Source: Coprobacter sp. (GTDB lineage Bacteria; Bacteroidota; Bacteroidia; Bacteroidales; Coprobacteraceae). Taken from it: DNA of 37,432 nt. Position numbers and translations under genes: made by a program. The notes beneath the pieces are model-generated. The model saw nothing but the letters and a program-made list of their open reading frames with translations, was not told where the DNA came from and made no database searches. The stretch lies in contig JAFLRV010000003.1 in the NCBI GenBank assembly GCA_022511245.1, positions 7,559-44,990 of the forward strand, in the 5' to 3' direction. Below, one piece after another: positions 9,223 to 18,585 of the stretch. Position 1 is the stretch's first letter. Each line of letters opens with the position of its first letter.

Positions 9223-11097
9223 TTATTTCCGGGCCAAGATAAGCAGGATGTTGATGTCGCTGGGCGATATACCCGGAATTCTCGATGCCTGTGCAATCGT
9301 TTCGGGGTTGATTCGTGCCAGTTTCTGCCGGGCTTCAATCGAAATTTGTTTAATACTATGGTAATCAAACCGGTCTTTGATTCGGATATTCTCAAGACGT
9401 CTTATCTTGTCTGCTATCAGCTGTTCCCGTTCGATATATCCCTTGTATTTTATCGAAATTTCAGCCGCCTCCATAATCTCTTCTTTCCGGTTGGGAATTT
9501 TGTCTATCTCCGTTTTAAAATCGGGAATGATATCGGCTACTGTTTTTACGTTTAATTGGGGGCGAAGGATTAAATCTATCAGTTTGATTCCCTGCTTTAA
9601 CGGGGTTGTGCCGAATTGCTCCAGCTGTGTATTTACCTGTTGTGCTTTGACTGAATAGTTTTCCGCAAATTCGATTATTCGGTCACGATGCTCTTTTTTC
9701 TCGGTTAACAGGCGGTATCGCTCCGGAGTGGCCAGCCCGATTCGGTACGACTTTTCTGTTAATCGCATGTCGGCATCATCCTGCCGCAACAAAATTCTGT
9801 ATTCGGCTCTTGAGGTAAACATCCGATAGGGTTCATCGACGCCTTTCGTAACCAAATCATCGATGAGTACACCAATATAGGCTTCGTCCCGTCCTAAAAT
9901 AAATTCGCTGTTTCCGTGACATTTCAAGTGTGCATTTATTCCGGCGATAAGACCTTGTCCGGCGGCCTCTTCATATCCGGTGGTTCCGTTAACCTGTCCG
10001 GCGAAGAAGAGGCCCGAAATGGTTTTGGTCTCCAGCGTATGCCGAAGTTGTGTCGGGTCGAAATAATCGTATTCGATAGCATATCCCGGCCGATATATCT
10101 GTATGTTCCGGAATGCCGGAATTTTTTGCAGCGCATTTAATTGAACCTCGATGGGCAGGGAGGAGGAGAAACCGTTCAGGTAAAATTCGCGGGTGGTTTC
10201 ACCTTCCGGCTCTAAAAATAATTGATGCTCTGTTTTATCGGGAAAAGTAACGATTTTGGTCTCGATGCTCGGACAATAGCGAGGTCCTATACTTTGTATT
10301 TGTCCGTTGAAAAGGGGAGAATCGGGCAGTCCTTTCCTTAAGATTTCATGAACTTCTTCATTGGTGTAGGTAATCCAGCAGCTTTGTTGCCGGAGTTTTC
10401 GGGGTTCGAAATCGAGGTAGGAAAATTTGTGGAAGTCATTTTCTCCGACTTGTTCTGTGGTCAGGCTGAAATCGATGCTCCGGCCGTCGATGCGTACCGG
10501 CGTACCGGTTTTCATCCGGCCGACAACAATCCCTTCTTCCCGCAATTGTTCGGATATCCCGTAAGACGCCGGTTCCGAGATGCGCCCTCCTGCCAGTTGT
10601 GTTTTACCGATATGCATCAGGCCGTTCATGAACGTTCCCGATGTAATAACGACCGATTTGGCGGTAAATGTCACATTCATTCCCGTGATGACACCGGTAA
10701 CCGTATGATTCCTGATAATCAGTTGTTTGACAGTGTCCTGCCACATGAAAAGATTCGGCGTATTTTCGATGATTCCGCGCCAGGTCTCTATGAATTTAAC
10801 CCGGTCGCTTTGGGCTCTCGGACTCCACATGGCCGGGCCTTTGGAGCGGTTCAGCATTCGGAACTGAATCGCCGATTTATCGGTCACGATACCGGTGAAT
10901 CCGCCCAATGCATCGATTTCCCGAACAATCTGTCCTTTGGCAATTCCTCCGATAGCCGGATTGCAGCTCATTTGGGCGATTTTGTTCATATCCATAGTGA
11001 CAAGGAGCGTTTGCGACCCCAGATTGGCGGCGGCACAGGCTGCTTCACAACCTGCATGTCCGGCTCCTATTACTATCACATCATAATCGAATTTCAT
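9223..11097 (-). CDS. mnmG: tRNA uridine-5-carboxymethylaminomethyl modification enzyme MnmG (GidA)
   Basis: 624 aa. DVIVIGAGHAGCEAACAAANLG, SCNPAIGGIAKGQIVREIDALGG and GQVNGTTGYEEAAGQGL. Confidence 0.97.
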   Translation of the reverse strand: MKFDYDVIVIGAGHAGCEAACAAANLGSQTLLVTMDMNKIAQMSCNPAIGGIAKGQIVREIDALGGFTGIVTDKSAIQFRMLNRSKGPAMWSPRAQSDRVKFIETWRGIIENTPNLFMWQDTVKQLIIRNHTVTGVITGMNVTFTAKSVVITSGTFMNGLMHIGKTQLAGGRISEPASYGISEQLREEGIVVGRMKTGTPVRIDGRSIDFSLTTEQVGENDFHKFSYLDFEPRKLRQQSCWITYTNEEVHEILRKGLPDSPLFNGQIQSIGPRYCPSIETKIVTFPDKTEHQLFLEPEGETTREFYLNGFSSSLPIEVQLNALQKIPAFRNIQIYRPGYAIEYDYFDPTQLRHTLETKTISGLFFAGQVNGTTGYEEAAGQGLIAGINAHLKCHGNSEFILGRDEAYIGVLIDDLVTKGVDEPYRMFTSRAEYRILLRQDDADMRLTEKSYRIGLATPERYRLLTEKKEHRDRIIEFAENYSVKAQQVNTQLEQFGTTPLKQGIKLIDLILRPQLNVKTVADIIPDFKTEIDKIPNRKEEIMEAAEISIKYKGYIEREQLIADKIRRLENIRIKDRFDYHSIKQISIEARQKLARINPETIAQASRIPGISPSDINILLILARK

Positions 11098-11531
11098 ATG
11101 GCTGATTTTTGTGGGGTATTTCTCATCTTCAACGCTTCATTTTCATGGATTGTCATGATTTCCCGTTCTCCTTCTCCTTTGTCGTTTATTCCGCATAGAT
11201 GGAGAATCCCGTGTATGATAATCCGGTGAATTTCTTCCTCGAATGCAACGCCGTATTCTTTGGCATTGCTCGCTACCGTATCCGTGCTGATGAAAATGTC
11301 TCCGCTGATTCGATTTCCCTGTGTGTAATCGAATGTAATAATATCTGTGTAATAGTCATGCTGGAGATATTCCCGGTTTACGGCAAGAATTTTTTCGTCA
11401 GAACAGAAAATATAGGCTATATCTCCGCATCGGTTGCCATATTTCTCCGCCACCCGGCGAATCCATTCGCTGGTTTCTCTTTTTTTTATCGCCGGGAAAT
11501 CGACCTCTTCGGCATAATAGCTGATTGCCAT
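11094..11531 (-). CDS. ybeY: Endoribonuclease YbeY
   Basis: IHRIIIHGILHLCGINDKGEGE is the H3xH5xH-type zinc motif. It overlaps mnmG by 4 bp (ATGA), suggesting coupling. Confidence 0.93.
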   Translation of the reverse strand: MAISYYAEEVDFPAIKKRETSEWIRRVAEKYGNRCGDIAYIFCSDEKILAVNREYLQHDYYTDIITFDYTQGNRISGDIFISTDTVASNAKEYGVAFEEEIHRIIIHGILHLCGINDKGEGEREIMTIHENEALKMRNTPQKSAI

Positions 11532-11663
11532 ATGATGAAATTTTTTGTATTCCGTGCGTACAAAGATAGCAATCTTTTATGGAAAAGCGCAGTGCAGAAA
11601 AACAAATACTTTGGCCAAGAGATACGGGGAGTGTTCCGGGCTATTTCTTGTGCCGCTACCTGT

Positions 11664-12896
11664 TTATCTGAAGAAAACATAGGCGGTAAGTATCGCCGCT
11701 ACGATTCCGATTAAATCGGCAAATAATCCGTATCCGGCGGCGTATCGGGTGTTTTTTATGCCTACGCTTCCGAAATAGACCGCTAAGATGTAAAAGGTGG
11801 TATCTGTGGCTCCTTGTATGGTAGAGGCGACCCGTGCAACAAAGGAGTCGGCTCCGTAGGTAGCCATAGCATCGACCATCATACCTCTGGCTCCGCTGCC
11901 GCTTAACGGTTTCATTAAAGCGGTCGGAAGGGCTCCTACAAACTCGGCATCGATGCCGCAGGCTTCGATAGCCGAAGTCATACCCGATATGATGATATTC
12001 ATGGCTCCCGATGCCCGGAATATGGCGATAGCGACCAGCATGGCCACCAGATAGGGAATAATGGTGACAGCTGTTTTGAATCCCTCTTTGGCTCCTTCAA
12101 TAAAGGCGTCGTAAATATTGATGCGTTTATATATTCCGGCTAAAATAAAGCCCGTAATAATGCTGAACAGAATGAAATTGGCTCCGAATCCGGAGTACAG
12201 AGAGACTTTTTCCTGCGGCAGTCCCATGAAAAACCAAATGATGCCGCCGATTACGGCTGTCAATCCGAAAAGTGATGAAAAAATGACTTTGTCGAATATA
12301 TTGATTTTTTGTTTCAAACAGACGGCAATAAGTCCGATTAAGGTGGAAAAATAGGTGGCGATTAAAATGGGCAGGAACACATCCGACGGATTGGCGGCTC
12401 CCATCTGAGCCCGGTATACCATGACACTCAACGGTACGAGCGTAAGTCCGGTCGTGTTCAGTACCAGAAACATAATCATCGGATTGCTGGCCGTTTCTTT
12501 GTGCGGGTTGAGCTCCTGCAGCTCTTTCATGGCTTTCAGTCCCAGCGGGGTCGCCGCATTGTCCAGTCCGAGCATATTGGCCGATACGTTCATAAAAATG
12601 GAGCCGAAAGCGGGGTGTCCTTTGGGGATGTCCGGAAACAGTTTGCCAAACAGGGGGCTTATCAGCCGGGAAAAAAAGGCAATGACGCCTCCCCGTTCTC
12701 CGATTTTCATCAGGCCCAGCCACAATGACAATACGCCGGTGAGTCCCAAAGATATTTCAAACGCCGTTTTGGCCGATGAAAAAGAGGCGTTCATGATATC
12801 TGACCATATTTCGAGATTTCCTCCGCATACGGATTGGATTACCGCAACGACAAAGGCGATAAGAAAAAAGGCAATCCAGATGTAATTTAGTACCAT
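11664..12896 (-). CDS. Fused SpmA/SpmB-like nucleoside-recognition (Gate) domain membrane protein
   Basis: 410 aa polytopic protein. N-half has MNVSANMLGLDNAATPLGLKAMKELQELN (SpmA-like); C-half has LPTALMKPLSGSGARGMMVDAM and ATDTTFYILAVYFGSVGIKNTRYA (SpmB-like). Confidence 0.85.
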   Translation of the reverse strand: MVLNYIWIAFFLIAFVVAVIQSVCGGNLEIWSDIMNASFSSAKTAFEISLGLTGVLSLWLGLMKIGERGGVIAFFSRLISPLFGKLFPDIPKGHPAFGSIFMNVSANMLGLDNAATPLGLKAMKELQELNPHKETASNPMIMFLVLNTTGLTLVPLSVMVYRAQMGAANPSDVFLPILIATYFSTLIGLIAVCLKQKINIFDKVIFSSLFGLTAVIGGIIWFFMGLPQEKVSLYSGFGANFILFSIITGFILAGIYKRINIYDAFIEGAKEGFKTAVTIIPYLVAMLVAIAIFRASGAMNIIISGMTSAIEACGIDAEFVGALPTALMKPLSGSGARGMMVDAMATYGADSFVARVASTIQGATDTTFYILAVYFGSVGIKNTRYAAGYGLFADLIGIVAAILTAYVFFR

Positions 12897-13142
12897 GATA
12901 TCTTGTTTTGGAACAGTCGAACAAATTTATGCAAATTTATCAGATTTTCCTTTTTTCGGGATTTAATCTTTGGTTTGGTGGGGGACAATGACTTTTCTCC
13001 TGATTGTTTCTGAAAAGTATTTTTATGTATAACTGTTTGTATTATAGTTGTTTATTGTGTTTTTGCGCACAGAGGAAAATTTATCGTTCATTTTCTGGTA
13101 AGCATATTTTTGCTAATTTTGTTTGCGTTAAAGAATAACGGT

Positions 13143-14111
13143 ATGAAGAAAAAAGTTTTGATTACTTACAATATGTTGCGGCCGGGTTATGCCGACCTCA
13201 TGGAAAAATACGATGTTACTTTTCCTCCTGAAGGCCGGGAAAGTTTTACTTACGATGAAGTGTTGGATATGATTTCGGAATACGATGCTTTGCAGTCGAT
13301 GTTTAATTTTCCGGTGGACAAAAAACTGATGGATGCAGCTCCGAAACTGAAAATCATATCGAATTATGCTGTCGGGTATGACAATATAGATGTTTCGTAT
13401 GCGACACAGAAAGGTATTCAGGTAACAAATACGCCGGATCCGGTAACGGAACCGACCGCTGATCAGGCGATGGGTTTGCTTTTGGCTCTTTGCCGCCGGA
13501 TTTCGGAATTGGACCGCCGGTTGCGTATTCCCGGCGCCGTAAAAGTTGAGTTGCTGGCCAATCTGGGCCTTTCGTTGTACGGAAAAACTATCGGAATTAT
13601 TGGTATGGGCCGCATCGGACAGGCATTGGCCCGACGGGCTAAGGCGGCCGGTATGCACATCGTTTATCATAACCGGCACCGGGTTGATTCGGCCATAGAA
13701 GAAAAATATCAGGCGGTATATCTCCCGTTGGATGAATTGCTTTCGGTATCGGATGTCGTCTCGTTAAATGCGCCGTATAATGAGGAAACATACCATTTAA
13801 TCGGGAAAAGGGAATTGTCTTTGATGAAAGAACAGGCTGTTTTGATTAATACGGCCAGAGGGCCTTTGGTCGATGAACAGGCTTTGGTCGAGGCGTTGAG
13901 AGATAAAAAAATATGGGGTGCAGGTCTGGATGTTTTTGAATTCGGCGATTATCCGCTGCCGGCACTGCTGGAGTTTGACAATGTGGTCATGACACCTCAT
14001 ACCGGAACACAGACTATCGATGTCCGTCATGAAATGGCGGCTTATGTATCGCGCAATATTATCCATTTTTTTGAAGGAAACGGCCCGGTTTCCAAAGTAA
14101 ATCTGAAATAG
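13143..14111 (+). CDS. D-isomer-specific 2-hydroxyacid dehydrogenase
   Basis: GKTIGIIGMGRIGQALARRAKAAGM (Rossmann), INTARGPLVDEQALVEAL and TPHTGTQT. The supplied ORF starts at 13110; ATG at 13143 (MKKKVLITYNM) is more likely. Confidence 0.92.
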   Translation: MKKKVLITYNMLRPGYADLMEKYDVTFPPEGRESFTYDEVLDMISEYDALQSMFNFPVDKKLMDAAPKLKIISNYAVGYDNIDVSYATQKGIQVTNTPDPVTEPTADQAMGLLLALCRRISELDRRLRIPGAVKVELLANLGLSLYGKTIGIIGMGRIGQALARRAKAAGMHIVYHNRHRVDSAIEEKYQAVYLPLDELLSVSDVVSLNAPYNEETYHLIGKRELSLMKEQAVLINTARGPLVDEQALVEALRDKKIWGAGLDVFEFGDYPLPALLEFDNVVMTPHTGTQTIDVRHEMAAYVSRNIIHFFEGNGPVSKVNLK

Positions 14112-14118
14112 AAAAGCA

Positions 14119-14820
14119 ATGACGGCACAACAGTTGAAAGAACATCTTTTTTCCCTTGCCGATGCAGAAAAGGCAAAAATATTGAGCGGATTTTTCAAGA
14201 CCGGGCCGGGAGAATACGGTGAGGGCGATGTGTTCATCGGTGTTTCTGTACCGATGATACGCTCCCTTGTAAAACAATATAAAAACGAGATTCTTTTGTC
14301 CGATGCCGAGCTGCTGCTGGGCGATGCGGTACATGAATGCCGCCTGCTCGGTCTTTTGCTGATGGTTGCTTTGTTCGACAAGGCCGATGCCGCCGGGAAA
14401 AAAGAGATTTTTGAATCCTATCTTTCGCATACACAGGCTATAAATAACTGGGATTTGGTCGATTTAACGGCATACCGGATTGTCGGGACTTATTTGATGG
14501 ATAAAGAACGCAGCCTGCTCTACTCCTTGTCGGAGAGCCGGAATCTGTGGGAACAGCGGATTTCGATTGTTTCGACCTGGATTTATATCCGCAAGGGAGA
14601 GTTCGGGGATACGTTGAGGTTGGCCGATATCCTGTTGCAGCACAAACATGATTTGATTCAGAAAGCGGTAGGCTGGATGCTGCGGGAAATAGGCAAACGG
14701 GACAAAAAGGTATTGATTGATTTTTTGGAACCGAGATACCGTAACATGCCCCGTACCATGCTGCGGTATGCCATAGAGAAATTTTCTCCGGAAGAGCGGG
14801 CCTATTTTATGAAGAAATAA
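14119..14820 (+). CDS. DNA alkylation repair protein (AlkD-like, HEAT-like repeats)
   Basis: 233 aa. YGEGDVFIGVSVPMIRSLVK, NNWDLVDLTAYRIVG, QKAVGWMLREIGKRD and MPRTMLRYAIEKF are typical of the AlkD family. Confidence 0.9.
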   Translation: MTAQQLKEHLFSLADAEKAKILSGFFKTGPGEYGEGDVFIGVSVPMIRSLVKQYKNEILLSDAELLLGDAVHECRLLGLLLMVALFDKADAAGKKEIFESYLSHTQAINNWDLVDLTAYRIVGTYLMDKERSLLYSLSESRNLWEQRISIVSTWIYIRKGEFGDTLRLADILLQHKHDLIQKAVGWMLREIGKRDKKVLIDFLEPRYRNMPRTMLRYAIEKFSPEERAYFMKK

Positions 14821-14828
14821 AAGCGATT

Positions 14829-15581
14829 TTATGCGTTTTTACCGAATATTCTGGCAAATATAAACCGAAAAGCAAACCAGATATGCAGCGTAACGGTCGA
14901 GAATTTTCCATAATAATTCCCCATAATCGCAAACCGTTCCTTTAAAGATGCCTTCCGGTTTTGGGTGGTCATTCCTTCGTTCAGGTAATTGACCAGTATT
15001 AACCGGCTGTTGCAAAATGTCTTGGCTTTTTGCATACATCGTATGCACCAGTCGAAATCGGCGGAGAAACGGTATTGCAAATCGTAGTCGGGGGCGATGC
15101 TGCGTTTGGCGATAAACGCTTGGTGGCAGACCAGCATACCCATGCGAAACTTTTTCCAGGATAATTGTTCCGGTGCTTTTAGGCGGCGCATCCCGATAAA
15201 ATTCCGGTTCGAGTCGACCAATGCCGTTTCTCCATAAATGATATCCGGACGGGAATAACCTATCGAACGGTAAATTTGTTCCAATGTTTCATCGGAATAG
15301 AGGGTGTCGCCGGCATTCAAGAACAGTACATATTCTCCCGTTGCCAGATGAAGCCCCTTGTTCATGGCATCGTAAATGCCGTTGTCCGGTTCGCTTATCC
15401 ATTGGTTTATCCATGTCCGGTTTCGGTGGAGAAATTCTTTTGTCCCGTCTTGTGAATCGCCGTCAACGATGATGTATTCGAAGTTCGTATAAGTCTGTTC
15501 ATGTACACTTTTCAAGGTGGTTTCCAGCGCTTCCCGTGCGTTTCGGGCTACGGTGATAATGGAGAATAAGGGTTGTATCAT
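14829..15581 (-). CDS. Family 2 (GT-A) glycosyltransferase
   Basis: FSIITVARNAREALETTLKSVHEQTYTNFEYIIVDGDSQDGT and SEPDNGIYDAMNKGLHLATGEYVLFLNAGD. Confidence 0.93.
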   Translation of the reverse strand: MIQPLFSIITVARNAREALETTLKSVHEQTYTNFEYIIVDGDSQDGTKEFLHRNRTWINQWISEPDNGIYDAMNKGLHLATGEYVLFLNAGDTLYSDETLEQIYRSIGYSRPDIIYGETALVDSNRNFIGMRRLKAPEQLSWKKFRMGMLVCHQAFIAKRSIAPDYDLQYRFSADFDWCIRCMQKAKTFCNSRLILVNYLNEGMTTQNRKASLKERFAIMGNYYGKFSTVTLHIWFAFRFIFARIFGKNA

Positions 15582-16852
15582 GATTGAGATCGGATATTCA
15601 GCAGTTCTTGATAGAGCGTTCTATATTGTGACGCAATAGTTTTTTCGCTGTACTTTTTTCTGGCATTTTCGATGCATTTTTCCTGTAACGGCCGATTCCC
15701 TTTGTGCTGATATGCCCATAAAATGCCGTTGCCCAAATCGTCGGCCGACGGATATCGGGCCAGATATCCTGTTTCCAGATGGTCTATGATGTCGGTTTGT
15801 CCGCCTTGGTTGAAGGCAACCGTCAGTGTGCCGCAGGCCATAGACTCTATCAGTGTCTGGCCGAATGTCTCATAATGAGACGATACGACGGTTACATCGG
15901 CGGCCGAATATAATCCGGCGATGTCGGACATGTCCGACATCGGGCCTAAATAGGTGTATTTGCAGGGAATGGATTCGAGGAAATGGGGTGCATTTTTTAT
16001 ATTTCCGAACAGGAGCAAATGTAATTTCCCGATTTTTCTGACGGGGGCCGTATGAAGTGCCCGGCAGAGCATGTCGAAGCCTTTTATCGGGTCATTCAGT
16101 TTGGCCGCTCCGAATAAAACGACGAATTCATCGGAAGATATGGATAATTTCTGTCGGATGGTCTCCGGCTCTTGCCGGTAAAAAATATCGGTATCCAACG
16201 TGTTGGGGATAATTGCATGAGACAAATCGCCGGTCAGGGCGCTTTGCCGGGCTTTTTGTTGCAGCCATCGGCTTACACTCACAAACGTAATGTTCGACTG
16301 TCTCAGAAATTTCTTGTTTTTCCATGTCCGGAACGATAAGTCCTGAGACGACGGGTGCTGTAATTGGGGGCAGTTTCCGCAGCGATGCAGGTAACGGGTA
16401 CATGTTCCCGGATGATGACAGATACCGGTTATCGGCCATAAGTCGTGCAGGGTCCATACGACCGGTTTTCCCAAATCGCAAAGTTTTTGAATGTCGTTCA
16501 AGGACAAAAGCCCCTGGTTAATCCAATGCAGATGAATGATGTCGGCCTCTTGCACTTCCGGGCAGGAGGTCAGGTCGAATCCTGTGTTGGCGATGGAAAC
16601 GGAAAAAAGATTTTTTCGGGAATAGCGGTTATGAAAGAATATGACGAACCGTTCCCATGCAAATCTGATAAACCCGATACAGCGGGTCCGGCGATTTTTT
16701 TCGACCGCTATAATGCGGGGATGATTCGAAGATTTCTTTTTGACCAGAAGTTTTACATCGATATCTGTTTTTTGAAGTGCCGACATGAGACGGAGACAGG
16801 CAATCGCCGCCCCGCCGGTAGTTTCGTTTGTATTGACAAGCAGTACTTTCAT
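15578..16852 (-). CDS. GT4/GT-B family glycosyltransferase
   Basis: MKVLLVNTNETTGGAAIACLRLMSAL; SAADVTVVSSHYETFGQTLIESMACGTLTVAFNQGGQTDII. It overlaps the next GT by 4 bp. Confidence 0.92.
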   Translation of the reverse strand: MKVLLVNTNETTGGAAIACLRLMSALQKTDIDVKLLVKKKSSNHPRIIAVEKNRRTRCIGFIRFAWERFVIFFHNRYSRKNLFSVSIANTGFDLTSCPEVQEADIIHLHWINQGLLSLNDIQKLCDLGKPVVWTLHDLWPITGICHHPGTCTRYLHRCGNCPQLQHPSSQDLSFRTWKNKKFLRQSNITFVSVSRWLQQKARQSALTGDLSHAIIPNTLDTDIFYRQEPETIRQKLSISSDEFVVLFGAAKLNDPIKGFDMLCRALHTAPVRKIGKLHLLLFGNIKNAPHFLESIPCKYTYLGPMSDMSDIAGLYSAADVTVVSSHYETFGQTLIESMACGTLTVAFNQGGQTDIIDHLETGYLARYPSADDLGNGILWAYQHKGNRPLQEKCIENARKKYSEKTIASQYRTLYQELLNIRSQS

Positions 16853-16959
16853 AAAAACAGAAATGTAATTACTTTACGAAGATACTATTTTTTCATCTCT
16901 TTAAAATAAAGACAGTTTGAAAAAATAGTTACATTTGCATATAGATATAACCTGAGTAT

Positions 16960-17847
16960 ATGAATTATTGTTTAAACAGGATTCAGAAGTGGCTGAACGA
17001 GGGTGGGCAGACGATAGCGAGTTTGCTTAAGATTGTTCTTTATTCCAAATGGTCGGTTCCGATGCCTGCGACAATTAATACTGTCGGAGAAATCGTCATT
17101 TTGGGGAACGGTCCCTCTTTGAATGTAACGGTTGAAGACTCACCGGCTTTTTTGCGAAACAAGATGTTGCTGGCGGTTAATTTCGCCGGTTCGACCGAAT
17201 TGTTCCGGCAGTTGTGTCCCGGATTGTATGTTTTGGCTGACCCCTATTTTTTCGATGCTTCGAAAGATAAGTCGGTCGAGCTGTACCGGATGCTGGCCGA
17301 CACAGTGACTTGGGAAATGTATCTTTTTGTTCCGGTAACCTCCCGGAAAAGAAAGTGGTGGCAAGAGATATTGAGCACCAATCCGCATATTCATATCGTT
17401 ATGTACAATACCACTCCGGTGGAGGGATACAGGTGGTTTACCCGGCTGGCTTTTCGCAAAGGGTGGGGTTCGCCTCGTCCCCGCAATGTTTTGATTCCCT
17501 CCATTATGCTGGCGTTGCGTTTGGGATTCAAGAAGATATATCTGGCCGGAGCCGACCATTCGTGGCTTCCCGGCTTGTCGGTGAATGATGCCAATCAGGT
17601 GATTACCCGCCAGCCGCATTTTTATAAAGACAGCGAACAGCACAATAAGCAGGTCGATGCACAATATGCCCATATTCATTTGCATGAAGTTTTGTACAGC
17701 ATGTATATTGCGTTCAGGTCATATTTTATTATCCGGGATTATGCCGAATATGTGGGGACTAAAATTGTAAATATTACGCCGGGTTCTTATATCGATGCTT
17801 TTGAGCGGGAAGTTCCCGAACGGAGTGAGCCGGGTCGCATTTTTTGA
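16960..17847 (+). CDS. GNGPSL-motif protein resembling GT42 sialyltransferases/DUF115; putative nonulosonic-acid transferase
   Basis: 295 aa. EIVILGNGPSL near the N-terminus (17104-17121) and later RNVLIPSIMLALRLGFKKIYLAGADHSW, similar in layout to GT42 (CstII-like) IAGNGPSL...AVAIALGYKEIYLSGIDFY. Adjacent to a NeuA-like gene. Confidence 0.6.
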   Translation: MNYCLNRIQKWLNEGGQTIASLLKIVLYSKWSVPMPATINTVGEIVILGNGPSLNVTVEDSPAFLRNKMLLAVNFAGSTELFRQLCPGLYVLADPYFFDASKDKSVELYRMLADTVTWEMYLFVPVTSRKRKWWQEILSTNPHIHIVMYNTTPVEGYRWFTRLAFRKGWGSPRPRNVLIPSIMLALRLGFKKIYLAGADHSWLPGLSVNDANQVITRQPHFYKDSEQHNKQVDAQYAHIHLHEVLYSMYIAFRSYFIIRDYAEYVGTKIVNITPGSYIDAFEREVPERSEPGRIF

Positions 17848-17867
17848 TAGATTTATCAGGATAGGGT

Positions 17868-18575
17868 ATGAATGAAAAAATGAAAATATTGTATGTTATT
17901 ACCGCTCGTGGCGGAAGTCGGGGGATTCCCCGTAAGAATATCAAATCGCTGGGCGGTAAGCCGTTGATTGCCTATTCCGTCGAGCTGGCCCGCAGTTTGA
18001 GTGCCGATGAGGATATTTGCGTGTCGACCGATGATGAAGAGATTATTCGTGTGGTCGAAGGATTGGGGCTGCATGTCCCGTTCCGCAGACCGGCCGAGCT
18101 GTCGGGAGACCATTCCGGTTCATATGAAGTTTTGCTGCATGCCCTCGATTATTACGAAAGCATAGGCCGGCATTATGATGTCATGGTTTTGTTGCAGCCG
18201 ACCTCTCCTTTTCGGAAAGAGTCTTTTGTTCGTGAAGCGCTGGAGTTGTATACGCCCGATATAGATATGGTCGTATCGGTTCGGGCGGCGGCATCGAATC
18301 CCTATTATCATTGCTATAAAGAGGGAAATGACAGTTTTCTGCAACCTGTCATGGGCGATGTGAGGTTTACCCGGCGGCAGGATGCGCCTCCGGTGTGGGA
18401 GCATAACGGTTCCATCTATGTCATTAATACCTCCTCTCTTCGAAAAATGAGTTTGGGTGAGTTTACCCGTTGCCGCAAATATGTGATGGACGACATGTAT
18501 TCTGTCGATTTGGATACGCTTTTCGACTGGAAGGTGGCCGAACTGTTGTTGCGGGAGAAACTGGTGTCTCTTTAA
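17868..18575 (+). CDS. Acylneuraminate/nonulosonate cytidylyltransferase (CMP-NulO synthetase, NeuA/PseF/LegF type)
   Basis: ILYVITARGGSRGIPRKNIKSLGGKPLIAYSVELA, VSTDDEEI, LLQPTSPFR and WEHNGSIYVI; 235 aa. Sugar specificity cannot be resolved by eye. Initiation could be at ATG 17868 or at the second Met (17880). Confidence 0.88.
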   Translation: MNEKMKILYVITARGGSRGIPRKNIKSLGGKPLIAYSVELARSLSADEDICVSTDDEEIIRVVEGLGLHVPFRRPAELSGDHSGSYEVLLHALDYYESIGRHYDVMVLLQPTSPFRKESFVREALELYTPDIDMVVSVRAAASNPYYHCYKEGNDSFLQPVMGDVRFTRRQDAPPVWEHNGSIYVINTSSLRKMSLGEFTRCRKYVMDDMYSVDLDTLFDWKVAELLLREKLVSL

Positions 18576-18585
18576 TCGCCGGGTG

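Noticed and set aside
10348-11229. 293-aa plus-strand ORF spanning antisense of mnmG and ybeY
   Set aside because: Crosses two well-supported opposite-strand genes; no motif support.
14820-14850. Possible weak terminator between the AlkD-like gene and GT2
   Set aside because: AAAAGCG/GCGTTTTT arms pair imperfectly; not convincing by eye.
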